Shown: positions 52,317 to 61,293 of the stretch, in pieces
Numbering within the stretch: position 1 is the first letter of the stretch
Layout of the letters: the number at the start of each line of letters is the position of its first letter
Assembly (NCBI GenBank): GCA_964457365.1
Contig: CAYWFP010000006.1
Coordinates: forward strand, 1 to 64,000
Origin: CAYWFP01 sp964457365
GTDB taxonomy: Bacteria; Planctomycetota; SZUA-567
DNA: 64,000 nt
Direction: 5' to 3'
Notes under the pieces: generated by a model
The model's input: only the letters and a program-made list of their open reading frames with translations
Databases searched by the model: none
What the model was told of the DNA's origin: nothing
Made by a program: the position numbers and the translations under genes

Positions 52317-52317
52317 G

Positions 52318-55300
52318 TTAAAAGCGAATCAGACTTCGCCCGCAGGTCCAGGCCAGAACCCGATTCGACATAACTCTAAAATCGACAACATATTCCAAGT
52401 CCGACCCGGCGGGTTTCACCCGGCAACGCGAATCGGAATCCACGGCAACGACCTCCCATGCGTCGGGCTTTCCCTGCAGGCCCAGTCCGCTCGCCTTGGC
52501 CGCGGCCTCCTTGGCGCACCAGTACTTCAACAGCGTTTCGGGCTCCCGAGCAGGAAGGCGGTCCAGTTCCGCTTGCGTAAATGACCGTTGCAGCCACGGC
52601 CCTACAGCCCGTGCGCCGGGAAGCTCGAGATCCACACCTGCCGGCCTGCCGTTTTCGCTGCACGCCGCCGCGGCCACGTCCTCCGCGTGGGTGATGGAGA
52701 CCGTCGGCGGACGGGGCAGATGCGCGCACCGGACCACCGGCATGCCGTTCTCGTCGTTGTCGATCCCCAGGTCCGCCGGCCCCAGCAGCATCCCGTGGTG
52801 CGCCCACGCCCACGCCGTCACCGCCTCCTTGGCGGCGATGCGCCCGAGGAGGTAGCTTATCCGGCGCGGGCTTCCGGCCGGGAAGGCGTAGTAGCGCTCC
52901 CGCTCGGCTTCGTCGAGGTAGACGTGCGCGAGTACGCGCTGCCAGATGCCCCAGCTCGATTCCAGGAACGTTTTGCTCAAGACATTCACCATACGGATGA
53001 GCAAGCCGGGCGCCTGCGTCTCGACCGGAACGCTTATGCGGGCCTCGAGTTGCGGGAAATTGATCCGTTCGATAAACCCCGGCGGACAGTCGAAGAGCCG
53101 TTTACGTCCCCCTTCGACCAGCATGATCGTTTGTTCGTCCGGGGTGATGAACTCGTAGCGCGTGTGGACGATGCCGTTCTCGATCCGCAGCGCGCCGCGG
53201 CAGAGTACCTGCGTCTCCGGCGCAACCCGGGCGAAGATAGTGATGCGCTCCATGGCGAAGGGGAAGACGCCGAAGCTGTGCCGCTCGCTCCGCTCGACCA
53301 GCCAGTAGGCGACCAACTGCCCCGCGCAGTCCAGGAGCAGCGGCTCAAGCGCCAGCGTCGGTGCCGGATGGTCCGGGAAATACCGGCGCGGATCGCTCTC
53401 GCGGATTACCGCCTCGTAGCCGTGGGCGTCCATCCAGTTCACCTTCCGGATACCCTGCAGCGACGGGCCGTGAAACAGGAAATAGCGGTAGAACTCGTCG
53501 ACCGTGACGCGGGGAGGCCGGGCCTCGGCATCGGGCCGGATCTCCGAAGAAGGCGCGGCGGGGTATTCGTCGGCGCAGACCACCACGGCCTCCAACACCA
53601 GTGCGCGCGCTTCCTCGTCGGCGAGTTCATACACGCGCACGCGCGCGGCGCGCTCCGCCGGCTCGGATCCGATCCGCTCGGCCTGCAGTTCGATGCCGAC
53701 GGCACCACGATCAAGTGCGAGCCAGCGCATGCCGCGCACCTCGTCCAGCCGGATCGCCATGCCGCCAAGAAGCGCTACCGCCGCCTCGGCGACCGCTTCG
53801 ATGCTGAACGCCATCGGCTGCACCGGCAGGCCCGACTCTGGCGCCGTCTGCGCGACCTTCCCCGCGCGGCCGAAACAGTGATCCAGCAGGTACCGGTCCT
53901 CTCCGGCGGCCAGCCGCCGGCGCGCGACCAGGCGCGTCGGGCTCCGCTCGACCACCTCGCCCAGGAGCGGAGCAGAAGGTTTTGTCCCCGTCGGGCTCGG
54001 CGCCGTCTCCGGCGGCCGAACGCGTGGTGACGCGGCGGGCTGTTGCAAGCGTGCGACAAGCAGGGCGTGCAGGCGCGCCTGGCTTTCGAGAAACCGGTTC
54101 ATCAACTCGAAATGGGCCTTGACGATCTCCGCGCGGTCGACCGGCACCCGCTGCGGCAACGCGGGTGGCGGGGGCGCGGATGGGATCGCGGTCGTCGGAG
54201 AAGGCGCGTGTTCGTCCGCGGATGCCGGCCTCACCGGCGGCAACAACTCGTCCAGGCTTGCAGGCTCCGGCGAGCCTTCGGCCAAGAGCGCTTCGGCGTT
54301 CCACGGCACGCCGGCGACGTACAACTGCCCGAGTCCGTCCAGAAAGCTCTGCAGGCTCGGCTCCGCGCCCATGGCCAGCGCCGTGTGCGGCCGTCCGCGC
54401 AGGATGTCGCCGACGAACGGAGTGAGCAGGTTTCCCGGTCCGACTTCGAGAAAGGTGCGCACGCCGTCCTCGTGGAGCCGTTCGACGGTCTCGCGGAAGC
54501 GCACCGTGTGGACGAGCTGGTTGCGGATCGTCTCGAGCATGGCTTCGGATTCTTCCGGCATGGGTCCCACGGCATAACAACTGAAGAGCGGAATCGTCCC
54601 GCCCCGCAGACGCAACCGCGCGAAGAACCCGTCGTAACGCTGGAGCCGCTTCGCGAAGAGCGGCGTATGGAACGGCAGATCGAAAGGGATCGGCAGGCAG
54701 ATCGCGCCCGCCTCCTGCAGACGGTCGATGGCCCGCTCCATCGCCTCGTCATCGCCGAAGAGGACGAGTTGGTGCGGCGCGTTGTCCATGGTCAGAAAGA
54801 CGCGCTCGCCATCGACCACGTCGGCGAGGCAGTCGCGGTCGCGTACACTCACGGCCACACTGCGCCCGCGCGGGACCGTCTCGCTCCGCTCCACCTCGCG
54901 GGCGAAATCCGCCAGTTCCCGCAAGAGCTGCAGGTATTCGCCGCGTTCGATACGGCTGCTTCCGCTGGCGACGAGGGCGATGTTCTCCCCGTTACTGTGA
55001 CCGAGCATCGCGTCGACGGGAACGCCAAGCCGCCCGAGCAGATCGCAGAGCCCCAGCGTGCCGACGACCACCGCCGCGCCGCCGGCGTTGATGTCCAGAA
55101 GAAAACGCTTCACCGCTTCGCCTTGTTCTCCCGTCAATACGGCCGGCGGATGGAGCAGCGTACTGACCGCGTTCTCCTGCGGATGCGCGAAGGTCGCGTC
55201 GAGCTGGTCGAACGCGGACCTTATCGACGGGAACGCCAGCGCCAGGTCGTGCATCATGCCGGTCTGCTGGGCGCCCTGTCCGGGCATCAGCCAGGCGACC

Positions 55301-56667
55301 GTTCCCCGCTCGGTTTCGACCGCGACGCCGTACCATATGCCGTACCGCGTCCGCAGTCTTCCCTTCTCCGGCAGCAGCGGTCGAATCCGCCGAAGCTTCT
55401 GCAGCAATTCCAGGCTGTCGCTCGCGCGGACCGCCAGCCGCGCCGGGCCGTCCGCCTCTGGCAGCAACGCCTGCGCCAACGACTCCGCCGAGACGTCCGG
55501 TCGGGTTTCGAGCCGGCGGATCAAATCGTCGATCCGTGCGAGCATGGCTTGCGGCGACGGCGCGCCGAGGAGAAACAACGTTTCCGTCCGGATCGGCGTG
55601 CGCGGAGCGCGCCCGCTCGCGGCTTCGCACAACCGCCAATGACAGGCCATTCCGCCGGGTTCGACGGAGGTGATGCCCACGCGTCGGAGATCGGCCTCTG
55701 CGCGGAACCACGCGCGGGCGCTCGTGTCGACCCGCATGTTCGCGTCTGTCGTCGTCGCGCCGGAGAGCGGCGGCAGCAGTTTCTCCCGGAGCGCCAGGCA
55801 GCCGCAGAACAGCGCGCCCAATCCCGCCGCCGCGCCGGCGTGGTCGAAGACGTTCTTCTCGCATCCCAACGTCACCACCGGCAGCGCGAGTCCCGGCGGC
55901 AGGCGCGATTCGAGGGACTCCAGTTCCCGTCGGTCCTGAGACGGGCCGCCGCCGCTCAGGAGTTGCCATGACGGCGGCAGCGGTTCATTCGGATAGGCCG
56001 TCTCCAGCAACGCGTCCAACGTGTCTCGCGAAGCATGCGGCCAGGCGAGCTCCGGCTCGTGTACGCGAATGATCGCTTCGAGTACGGCGTAGGCCTTCGT
56101 ATTCTCCGTCTCGCGGCTCAGCACCAGGCAGACCCCGCCGGCCATGGGAAGGATGCCCTCTGCGCCATCGGCGAGTGCGCGCATGGGCGTATTGAGCAGC
56201 AAGCCGCTTCCGCGCAGGTGCAGCAGCAGCGCTTCGGGGATCATGCGCTGCACCGCCAGGAGGGCCACGGTCGGGGACGCCTCCAGCATCCTTCCCGCCA
56301 CGTTCAGCAATGCGCCCGAATCCGAGAGCGGCGCGTGAAAGCGGAGGTACGGGTAGTCCTTCGCCAGCGAAGCGGCCCAATCCGGCGGGGCGACGACATC
56401 GACAGCCGGCGCGACACCGCCGGGCCGCGCCAGAATTCGGGCGTACTCCGTCTCTGTCGCGTACAGCAGCGGGATCTTCGTCTCGGGCTCGACTCCCGCG
56501 TCGCGCAACGCTCCACGTACGAGCGCGGCCGGGTCGGGAATCGGCGCGCGCGTCGCTTCGGGAGGACGCCCCGGACTGCGCAGCAGCGCCCAGATATCCT
56601 CGAGCGTATTGTACTGCGCCAGGTGGGCGCTCACGCCGATGATCGCGAGTGGTCCGCTCGGATTCAT
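52318..56667 (-). CDS. Accessory megasynthase (KS-like, AT, DH, PPTase)
   Basis: A 1449-residue multidomain protein. Residues about 1-340 fold like a ketosynthase but lack the active-site Cys; only a VFDHAGAAAGL block (His276) recalls the third KS motif, so this is a chain-length-factor-like or silent KS. An acyltransferase follows (about 455-770; PGQGAQQTG, Ser558 in GHSNGE, PFHTPLF). A hotdog dehydratase (about 905-1235) has His930 in LLDHCFG and Asp1113 in LLLDCAGQ. The C-terminus (about 1240-1449) is a Sfp-type phosphopantetheinyl transferase with GVDLEL and WCAKEAAAK (Asp1346, Glu1348, Glu1387). It should activate the three ACPs of the operon. It begins nine bases after the methyltransferase gene. 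Confidence 0.9.
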   Translation of the reverse strand: MNPSGPLAIIGVSAHLAQYNTLEDIWALLRSPGRPPEATRAPIPDPAALVRGALRDAGVEPETKIPLLYATETEYARILARPGGVAPAVDVVAPPDWAASLAKDYPYLRFHAPLSDSGALLNVAGRMLEASPTVALLAVQRMIPEALLLHLRGSGLLLNTPMRALADGAEGILPMAGGVCLVLSRETENTKAYAVLEAIIRVHEPELAWPHASRDTLDALLETAYPNEPLPPSWQLLSGGGPSQDRRELESLESRLPPGLALPVVTLGCEKNVFDHAGAAAGLGALFCGCLALREKLLPPLSGATTTDANMRVDTSARAWFRAEADLRRVGITSVEPGGMACHWRLCEAASGRAPRTPIRTETLFLLGAPSPQAMLARIDDLIRRLETRPDVSAESLAQALLPEADGPARLAVRASDSLELLQKLRRIRPLLPEKGRLRTRYGIWYGVAVETERGTVAWLMPGQGAQQTGMMHDLALAFPSIRSAFDQLDATFAHPQENAVSTLLHPPAVLTGEQGEAVKRFLLDINAGGAAVVVGTLGLCDLLGRLGVPVDAMLGHSNGENIALVASGSSRIERGEYLQLLRELADFAREVERSETVPRGRSVAVSVRDRDCLADVVDGERVFLTMDNAPHQLVLFGDDEAMERAIDRLQEAGAICLPIPFDLPFHTPLFAKRLQRYDGFFARLRLRGGTIPLFSCYAVGPMPEESEAMLETIRNQLVHTVRFRETVERLHEDGVRTFLEVGPGNLLTPFVGDILRGRPHTALAMGAEPSLQSFLDGLGQLYVAGVPWNAEALLAEGSPEPASLDELLPPVRPASADEHAPSPTTAIPSAPPPPALPQRVPVDRAEIVKAHFELMNRFLESQARLHALLVARLQQPAASPRVRPPETAPSPTGTKPSAPLLGEVVERSPTRLVARRRLAAGEDRYLLDHCFGRAGKVAQTAPESGLPVQPMAFSIEAVAEAAVALLGGMAIRLDEVRGMRWLALDRGAVGIELQAERIGSEPAERAARVRVYELADEEARALVLEAVVVCADEYPAAPSSEIRPDAEARPPRVTVDEFYRYFLFHGPSLQGIRKVNWMDAHGYEAVIRESDPRRYFPDHPAPTLALEPLLLDCAGQLVAYWLVERSERHSFGVFPFAMERITIFARVAPETQVLCRGALRIENGIVHTRYEFITPDEQTIMLVEGGRKRLFDCPPGFIERINFPQLEARISVPVETQAPGLLIRMVNVLSKTFLESSWGIWQRVLAHVYLDEAERERYYAFPAGSPRRISYLLGRIAAKEAVTAWAWAHHGMLLGPADLGIDNDENGMPVVRCAHLPRPPTVSITHAEDVAAAACSENGRPAGVDLELPGARAVGPWLQRSFTQAELDRLPAREPETLLKYWCAKEAAAKASGLGLQGKPDAWEVVAVDSDSRCRVKPAGSDLEYVVDFRVMSNRVLAWTCGRSLIRF

Positions 56668-56676
56668 TCTCGGCCT

Positions 56677-57348
56677 CTACGCCTTCTCGATCCGCAGTTC
56701 GAATCCGAGTGAAGCCAGACCTTCTTCGGGCGAATAGATTTTGGCGTGGTCGGCGATGCCGGCCTCCTCGACAAACGCCTGCACTTCACCGGGCGTGAAC
56801 TTGCCGTCGAGGACGCTGTTCTCGACGCCGGCTTTCGCGCGCATTCTGTTGAATGATGCCAGCGCCTCGGGATGCGGATCGCGCCGTACGTCGTGAATGA
56901 CGGCGACCCCGCCCGGGGCGAGGACGCGGTCGATCTCCCGGAACGCCCGCACCGGATCGGGCCAGTGGTGAATCGTGCTGCGGCTGACGACCAGGTGCGC
57001 CGAACCGTCGCGGCACGGCAGTGCGTGCACGTCGCCGGCCAGGAGGTGCACGCGGTCGGCGCAGTCGTCCTCGACCACCGCGCGTTTCGCCTCGCCGAGC
57101 ATGTCCTGGTAATAATCCAGGCCGATCAATCGCATTCGCGACAGATCCGGCATCGCCGCCAGCTTGAGCAGGACCTGCGCCGTGCCGGCGCCCACGTCCA
57201 GGAGCGCTGCGTCCGCGGGCTGCCGCCGGTATTCCCGCCCGATGCGCTCGATGAAGATCCTGTCGAACGGCTCGATATAATCCTGGGTGAATTTGTCGTA
57301 CAGCTCCGCCGAGTAGCGCACGCGGATGCCTTGCTCTTCCCCGTTCAT
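56677..57348 (-). CDS. SAM-dependent methyltransferase
   Basis: A 223-residue class I methyltransferase. The SAM-binding motif LLDVGAGTAQVLLKLA (about 49-64) is followed by GLDYYQDML (acidic end of strand 2) and the motif-IV region AHLVVSRSTIHHWPDP, resembling UbiE/COQ5-type enzymes. ATG 57348 overlaps the TGA of the acyl-CoA synthetase gene. It could C- or O-methylate a polyketide intermediate or starter acid. No polyketide-type cMT signature was seen, so the target is open. Confidence 0.88.
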   Translation of the reverse strand: MNGEEQGIRVRYSAELYDKFTQDYIEPFDRIFIERIGREYRRQPADAALLDVGAGTAQVLLKLAAMPDLSRMRLIGLDYYQDMLGEAKRAVVEDDCADRVHLLAGDVHALPCRDGSAHLVVSRSTIHHWPDPVRAFREIDRVLAPGGVAVIHDVRRDPHPEALASFNRMRAKAGVENSVLDGKFTPGEVQAFVEEAGIADHAKIYSPEEGLASLGFELRIEKA

Positions 57349-58763
57349 GACGTTCCTTTCCCGCTTCGGTGCAGCGCGGAGAGAGAACGCGCGGCCGCCT
57401 CGACGCTCTCGGTCGCCGGAACTCCCCGCCCGCGCAGATAGGCCAGGCCCGCGCGAACCGTCGACTCCGCGCCCCAGACGAGGTGAACCTGCGGCTGCGG
57501 ATAGGTCGCGTGCAGCGCGACGAGTCCGGCGAGTTGTTTTTCCAGGTAGCCGTCCCAATACCAGTTGCACGTGACCAGGGCGTCGACGCCGGGATTCTCC
57601 AGCACCGCGCGCATGCACGCGTCGACGCGCGCCGGATCGGCCATCACCGCGGGGGTGATGTCGAGCGGGTTGGCGTGGCTGGCGAAGGGCGGGATCAGCG
57701 CGCGGATGTTCTCGCGCGCCGCGTCTTCAAGCGGCGGAAGTGTCAGACCGTGCACGACGAGCCGGTCGACCAGGTTCACTCCGACGCCGCCGAGAGTGGT
57801 GACGACGCCGACACCACTGCCGCGCAGCGGTCGCCCCGTGGCCATGACGGCGAGGGCCTCGACCAACTCGGATACGGTCTCGACGAGGATGACGCCGCGT
57901 TCAAGCAGCAGTTCCCGCAGCGCCGCCGCCTCGGCCGCATCGGCGCCGGTATGACGTCTGCACGCCTTCACGCCCGTGTCGCTGCGCCCGCCTTTGAGGA
58001 GGACGATCGGCTTGCCGACTTTCCACAGCGCGCTCAGTCCCGCGTCAAGCGCATTCGGGTCGGATGTGTTCTCCAGGTATGCACCCACGCGTGGCGTCTG
58101 CGGATCCTCCGCGTAATACGCCAGAAGTTCGCCGAAAGTCAGGTCGGCCTCGTTGCCGCTGCTGACCATGCGGCTATAGCCGACGCCGCGCGCGCCCAGT
58201 CCCTCGAAGACGCGGGCGCAGATGCCGCCGCTCTGGCCGACGAAGCTGAAGCTCTGCGGATAACTGAGGTGCGATTCGTCCAGCGGCTGCAGCAGGAGGA
58301 AGTTCGCCATCAATTTCGACGGCGTCGAGAGCACGCCCATGCAGTTGGGACCACAGAGAAGCAGACCGAACTCGCGTGCCGTTTGGCGCAGATTCTCTTC
58401 CAGCGCTTCGCCCGCCTCGCCCGCCTCGCCGTACCCGCTGGTCAGGACGATTACGGCTTTGACACCGGCCTGTGCGCAGTCCGCGAGGGTATTCGGCACC
58501 AGCGGCGGCGGCAGGGCGATGATCGCGAGTTCCGGCGATTCGGGAAGATCCGCGAGCGACTTGTAGCAGCGGCGGTTCAGGATCTCGTCGTACTTGGGAT
58601 TGACCGGGTAGATCCCGCCCGGAAAGCCCGCGCGTTTCAACGCCAGCACCGGCTGGCCGCTGGGCTTGAAGGGATCCGCGGAGGCGCCGACGACCGCCAC
58701 GGCATTGGGCGCGAAGAGCGCCCGGAGAGCCGTCCGGCGATGAGCGGAGAGGACGGCGCTCAT
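57345..58763 (-). CDS. ADP-forming acyl-CoA synthetase, alpha subunit
   Basis: A 472-residue protein of the NDP-forming acyl-CoA synthetase family. A CoA-binding Rossmann domain (about 10-140; VAVVGASADPFKPSG) is followed by a succinyl-CoA-ligase domain (about 150-300; LCGPNCMGV, VGQSGGICARVF, SSGNEADLTF). The catalytic phospho-His is probably the one in RRHTGAD. The ATP-grasp beta part is absent, so it matches a stand-alone alpha subunit; no beta subunit is in the window. In archaea such enzymes work after indolepyruvate or related oxidoreductases. ATG 58763 overlaps the upstream stop by 4 bp. Confidence 0.88.
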   Translation of the reverse strand: MSAVLSAHRRTALRALFAPNAVAVVGASADPFKPSGQPVLALKRAGFPGGIYPVNPKYDEILNRRCYKSLADLPESPELAIIALPPPLVPNTLADCAQAGVKAVIVLTSGYGEAGEAGEALEENLRQTAREFGLLLCGPNCMGVLSTPSKLMANFLLLQPLDESHLSYPQSFSFVGQSGGICARVFEGLGARGVGYSRMVSSGNEADLTFGELLAYYAEDPQTPRVGAYLENTSDPNALDAGLSALWKVGKPIVLLKGGRSDTGVKACRRHTGADAAEAAALRELLLERGVILVETVSELVEALAVMATGRPLRGSGVGVVTTLGGVGVNLVDRLVVHGLTLPPLEDAARENIRALIPPFASHANPLDITPAVMADPARVDACMRAVLENPGVDALVTCNWYWDGYLEKQLAGLVALHATYPQPQVHLVWGAESTVRAGLAYLRGRGVPATESVEAAARSLSALHRSGKGTS

Positions 58764-59374
58764 GAGGTGGCGAGCAGTCGTCGGCCGGCTTCGAAGGCGC
58801 CCCGGTTCAACTCGCGCAGCTTGGGCTTGAGGACCAGGGGCAATGCTTCCAGATAACGCCCGGCCGGCAGATCCAGCGCGCCGCACGCGGCCAACGCGCC
58901 GAGCATGACCACGTTGGTCGCCTTGGCGTTGCCGGTCTCCTGCGCGGCCTTGACCGCCGGCAGCAGCTTCGTCGCGGGAGCGAGTGTCGAGAGCGCTTCG
59001 GCGATAGCGTCCACCGCAGGATAGGTCGCCTTGCCGCTGAGGACGGCGATGGGGTAGATCGGCCGGTCGCTGGCGAGAACCGTGGTCTCCGGATTGCCGT
59101 AGTCGGCCAGCACGCGCAACGTCTCCAGGGGTTCGAGCCCGACGATGACGTTGGCCTTGCCGCGCGGGATGAGCGGCCCCGTGCGCAGCGTCGGATGCAG
59201 GCGGACGTGGCTCATCACCGCGCCGCCGCGTTGACTGGCGCCGAAGGTCTCGCCGACGCTGACCTGGTAACCCGCCGCCACGGCCGCGGTCGCCAGCAGG
59301 CGCGAGGCGAGGACGTTGCCCTGGCCGCCGACGCCGGTGATGATGACGTTGAGGGGATCCGTAAGCGCGATCAT
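58760..59374 (-). CDS. iorB: 2-oxoacid (indolepyruvate):ferredoxin oxidoreductase, beta subunit
   Basis: A 204-residue gamma-domain-type subunit of the 2-oxoacid:ferredoxin oxidoreductase family. NVIITGVGGQGNVLASRLL (about 9-27) and GETFGASQRGGAVMSHVRL are the family hallmarks, and the C-terminal helix-rich part is typical of IorB. It pairs with the following product of iorA. ATG 59374 overlaps the iorA stop by 4 bp. The enzyme oxidatively decarboxylates a 2-oxo acid to an acyl-CoA, passing electrons to ferredoxin. Confidence 0.9.
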   Translation of the reverse strand: MIALTDPLNVIITGVGGQGNVLASRLLATAAVAAGYQVSVGETFGASQRGGAVMSHVRLHPTLRTGPLIPRGKANVIVGLEPLETLRVLADYGNPETTVLASDRPIYPIAVLSGKATYPAVDAIAEALSTLAPATKLLPAVKAAQETGNAKATNVVMLGALAACGALDLPAGRYLEALPLVLKPKLRELNRGAFEAGRRLLATS

Positions 59375-61293
59375 GCGCCGCCCTCCGGCACGAGCTCGGC
59401 TGCGGCGATGGCGCCGGCCGGGCAGAGTTGCGCGCAGACGCCGCAGCCGTTGCATAGCGTCTCGTCGATCCGCGCCTTGTTCGTCGCGTCGTCCCAGACG
59501 GTACCGGGGCAGGCGAATTTTCGCGAGCAGAGCCCGCAGCCGGCGCAGCGTTCGGGATCGACGCGCAGAACGGTCTTGGTTTTCTCGCGCGCGGCTTGCA
59601 ACGCGCACGGTTGCCGCAGGATCAGGACGCGCGGTCCGGTCTGCTGCAACAGGTCGTAGACGGCCGTCTCGGTCGCCTGCAGGTCGAACGGATCGCGCAC
59701 GGTGACCGGCAGTCCGATGCCTTCAAGGAGCGACTCCATCCCCACCCGCGCGGCGTCGACACCGCTGGCGCTGGTCGGCAATCCCGGGTGCGGCTGGTGT
59801 CCGGTCATGGCGGTGGTGTGGTTATCCAGAACGACCAGCAGGACGTCGGCGTTGAGGTGTTTGGCCTCGACGAAGGCCGGGAGGCCCGCGTGGTAGAACG
59901 TGCTGTCGCCCAGCACCGCCACCACCGGACGCTTGAAATCGAACCGCCCGAGCCGTCCGAGTCCCGTGGCCATGCCGACGCCCGCGCCCATGCAATGTAC
60001 CGAGCGCAGCACGCCGTAGCCTGTCTTACCGAGCGCGAGGGTATAACAGCCGATGTCGCCCAAAACGATAGCGCCGCGCCCGTCTCGATCGACCGCACGG
60101 TACATGGCCCAGAAGCCGGCCCGGTGACCGCAGCCGGCGCAGAAGGTATGTTCGCGCTTGGGCATCTCCTGATCGAGCAGCTTCTCCGCCGCGGCGGTAT
60201 CGGTGAATCGTCTCGTCGCGCGCTCGCCGCCGAAGACGCTCTGGATCGCGTTTATCACCAGATCCGGATCCATCTCGCCCACGCCCGGGCCGTGCGGGCC
60301 CGCGACCGTGCCGTCCATTTTGCCGCGGAAGCGGGTCATGCCGATTTCGCTCATATGCAGCGCCGTCCATGCCATGACGCTCTCTTCGACGAATCCGGCG
60401 GTCTCTTCGACAAAGACCACCTCCGCCGCCGGCGCGAGCGCCTTCGCGAGCAATTCGTCCGGCAGGGGGAAGCTTGTCCCGAGCCGCAGCAGGCCGACCT
60501 CGCCGCTGAGGCCCAGCAGGCGGATCGCCTCGGCCGCGTGCAGGGCACAGACGCCGGTGGCGATGACCAGCTTCTTCACCCCTTCGGGGCCGGCGTAAAC
60601 GTTGAACGGCGACTGCTCGTGCAGTCCCTTGACCGCCGCGAGCCGTTTCTTTACAGCGGCGTGAAACATGCCCAGCGTCAGAAAGCGCTCCTCCGGGCCG
60701 ATATCGGCCTTCCGCTCGCGCGGCGGCAACTCGCCCAGGGTGACGTTCCCGGAGCCATGGCAGATGCGCGTGGTGAGGCGCACCGCCACCGGCAGGCCGA
60801 TTTTTTCGGAAACGTCGAAAGCCGCGCGCGTCATCTCCTTGGCGTCGTGCACGGTGGCGGCTTCCCAGACGGGGATTTCGGCGGCCTTGAGAAACGCGCG
60901 GCAGTCCTCCTCCTTGACGCCCGAATGCGCGCCGCAGTCGTCGCCGACGACGATGACCATGCCGGCCTTGACGCCGGTGTAGGCCAGGGCGGTCAGAAAG
61001 TCGAGCGTGACGTTGAGGCCGTCGGGCTTCATCGAGACGAGCGCGCGCAAACCCGCCAGACTCGCGCCGGCAGCCGCCTCCATCGCCACGATCTCGTTGA
61101 TCGACCATTCCGCGACGATGCCCGCCTCTTCCGCAACCGCGGCGAGCGAGCCCATGATTTCCACCGTCGGCGAGCCCGGATACGACGCGGCCATCTGCGC
61201 GGCGCCTTCGAGCACGCCGCGCGCCGCCGCCTCGTTGCCGTTGAGGAGAAGCGCGCCCCCGGGGTCGTCGCGCAGGATCAAGTGGTCGCTCAT
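59371..61293 (-). CDS. iorA: 2-oxoacid (indolepyruvate):ferredoxin oxidoreductase, alpha subunit
   Basis: A 640-residue thiamine-diphosphate enzyme. The N-terminal pyrimidine-binding part has YPGSPTVEIM and EWSINEIVAMEAAAGASLAG. The TPP domain (about 370-560) has CAGCGHRAGFW, GDIGCYTLALG, GDSTFYHAG and NHTTAMTGHQPHPG. Two 4Fe-4S clusters close the protein: CAGCGLCSRKFACPG (about 587-601) and CNGCGVCAQLCPAGA (about 616-630). The substrate in characterised homologues is an aryl pyruvate; here a branched or extended 2-oxo acid is equally possible. It overlaps both neighbours by 4 bp. Confidence 0.93.
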   Translation of the reverse strand: MSDHLILRDDPGGALLLNGNEAAARGVLEGAAQMAASYPGSPTVEIMGSLAAVAEEAGIVAEWSINEIVAMEAAAGASLAGLRALVSMKPDGLNVTLDFLTALAYTGVKAGMVIVVGDDCGAHSGVKEEDCRAFLKAAEIPVWEAATVHDAKEMTRAAFDVSEKIGLPVAVRLTTRICHGSGNVTLGELPPRERKADIGPEERFLTLGMFHAAVKKRLAAVKGLHEQSPFNVYAGPEGVKKLVIATGVCALHAAEAIRLLGLSGEVGLLRLGTSFPLPDELLAKALAPAAEVVFVEETAGFVEESVMAWTALHMSEIGMTRFRGKMDGTVAGPHGPGVGEMDPDLVINAIQSVFGGERATRRFTDTAAAEKLLDQEMPKREHTFCAGCGHRAGFWAMYRAVDRDGRGAIVLGDIGCYTLALGKTGYGVLRSVHCMGAGVGMATGLGRLGRFDFKRPVVAVLGDSTFYHAGLPAFVEAKHLNADVLLVVLDNHTTAMTGHQPHPGLPTSASGVDAARVGMESLLEGIGLPVTVRDPFDLQATETAVYDLLQQTGPRVLILRQPCALQAAREKTKTVLRVDPERCAGCGLCSRKFACPGTVWDDATNKARIDETLCNGCGVCAQLCPAGAIAAAELVPEGGA

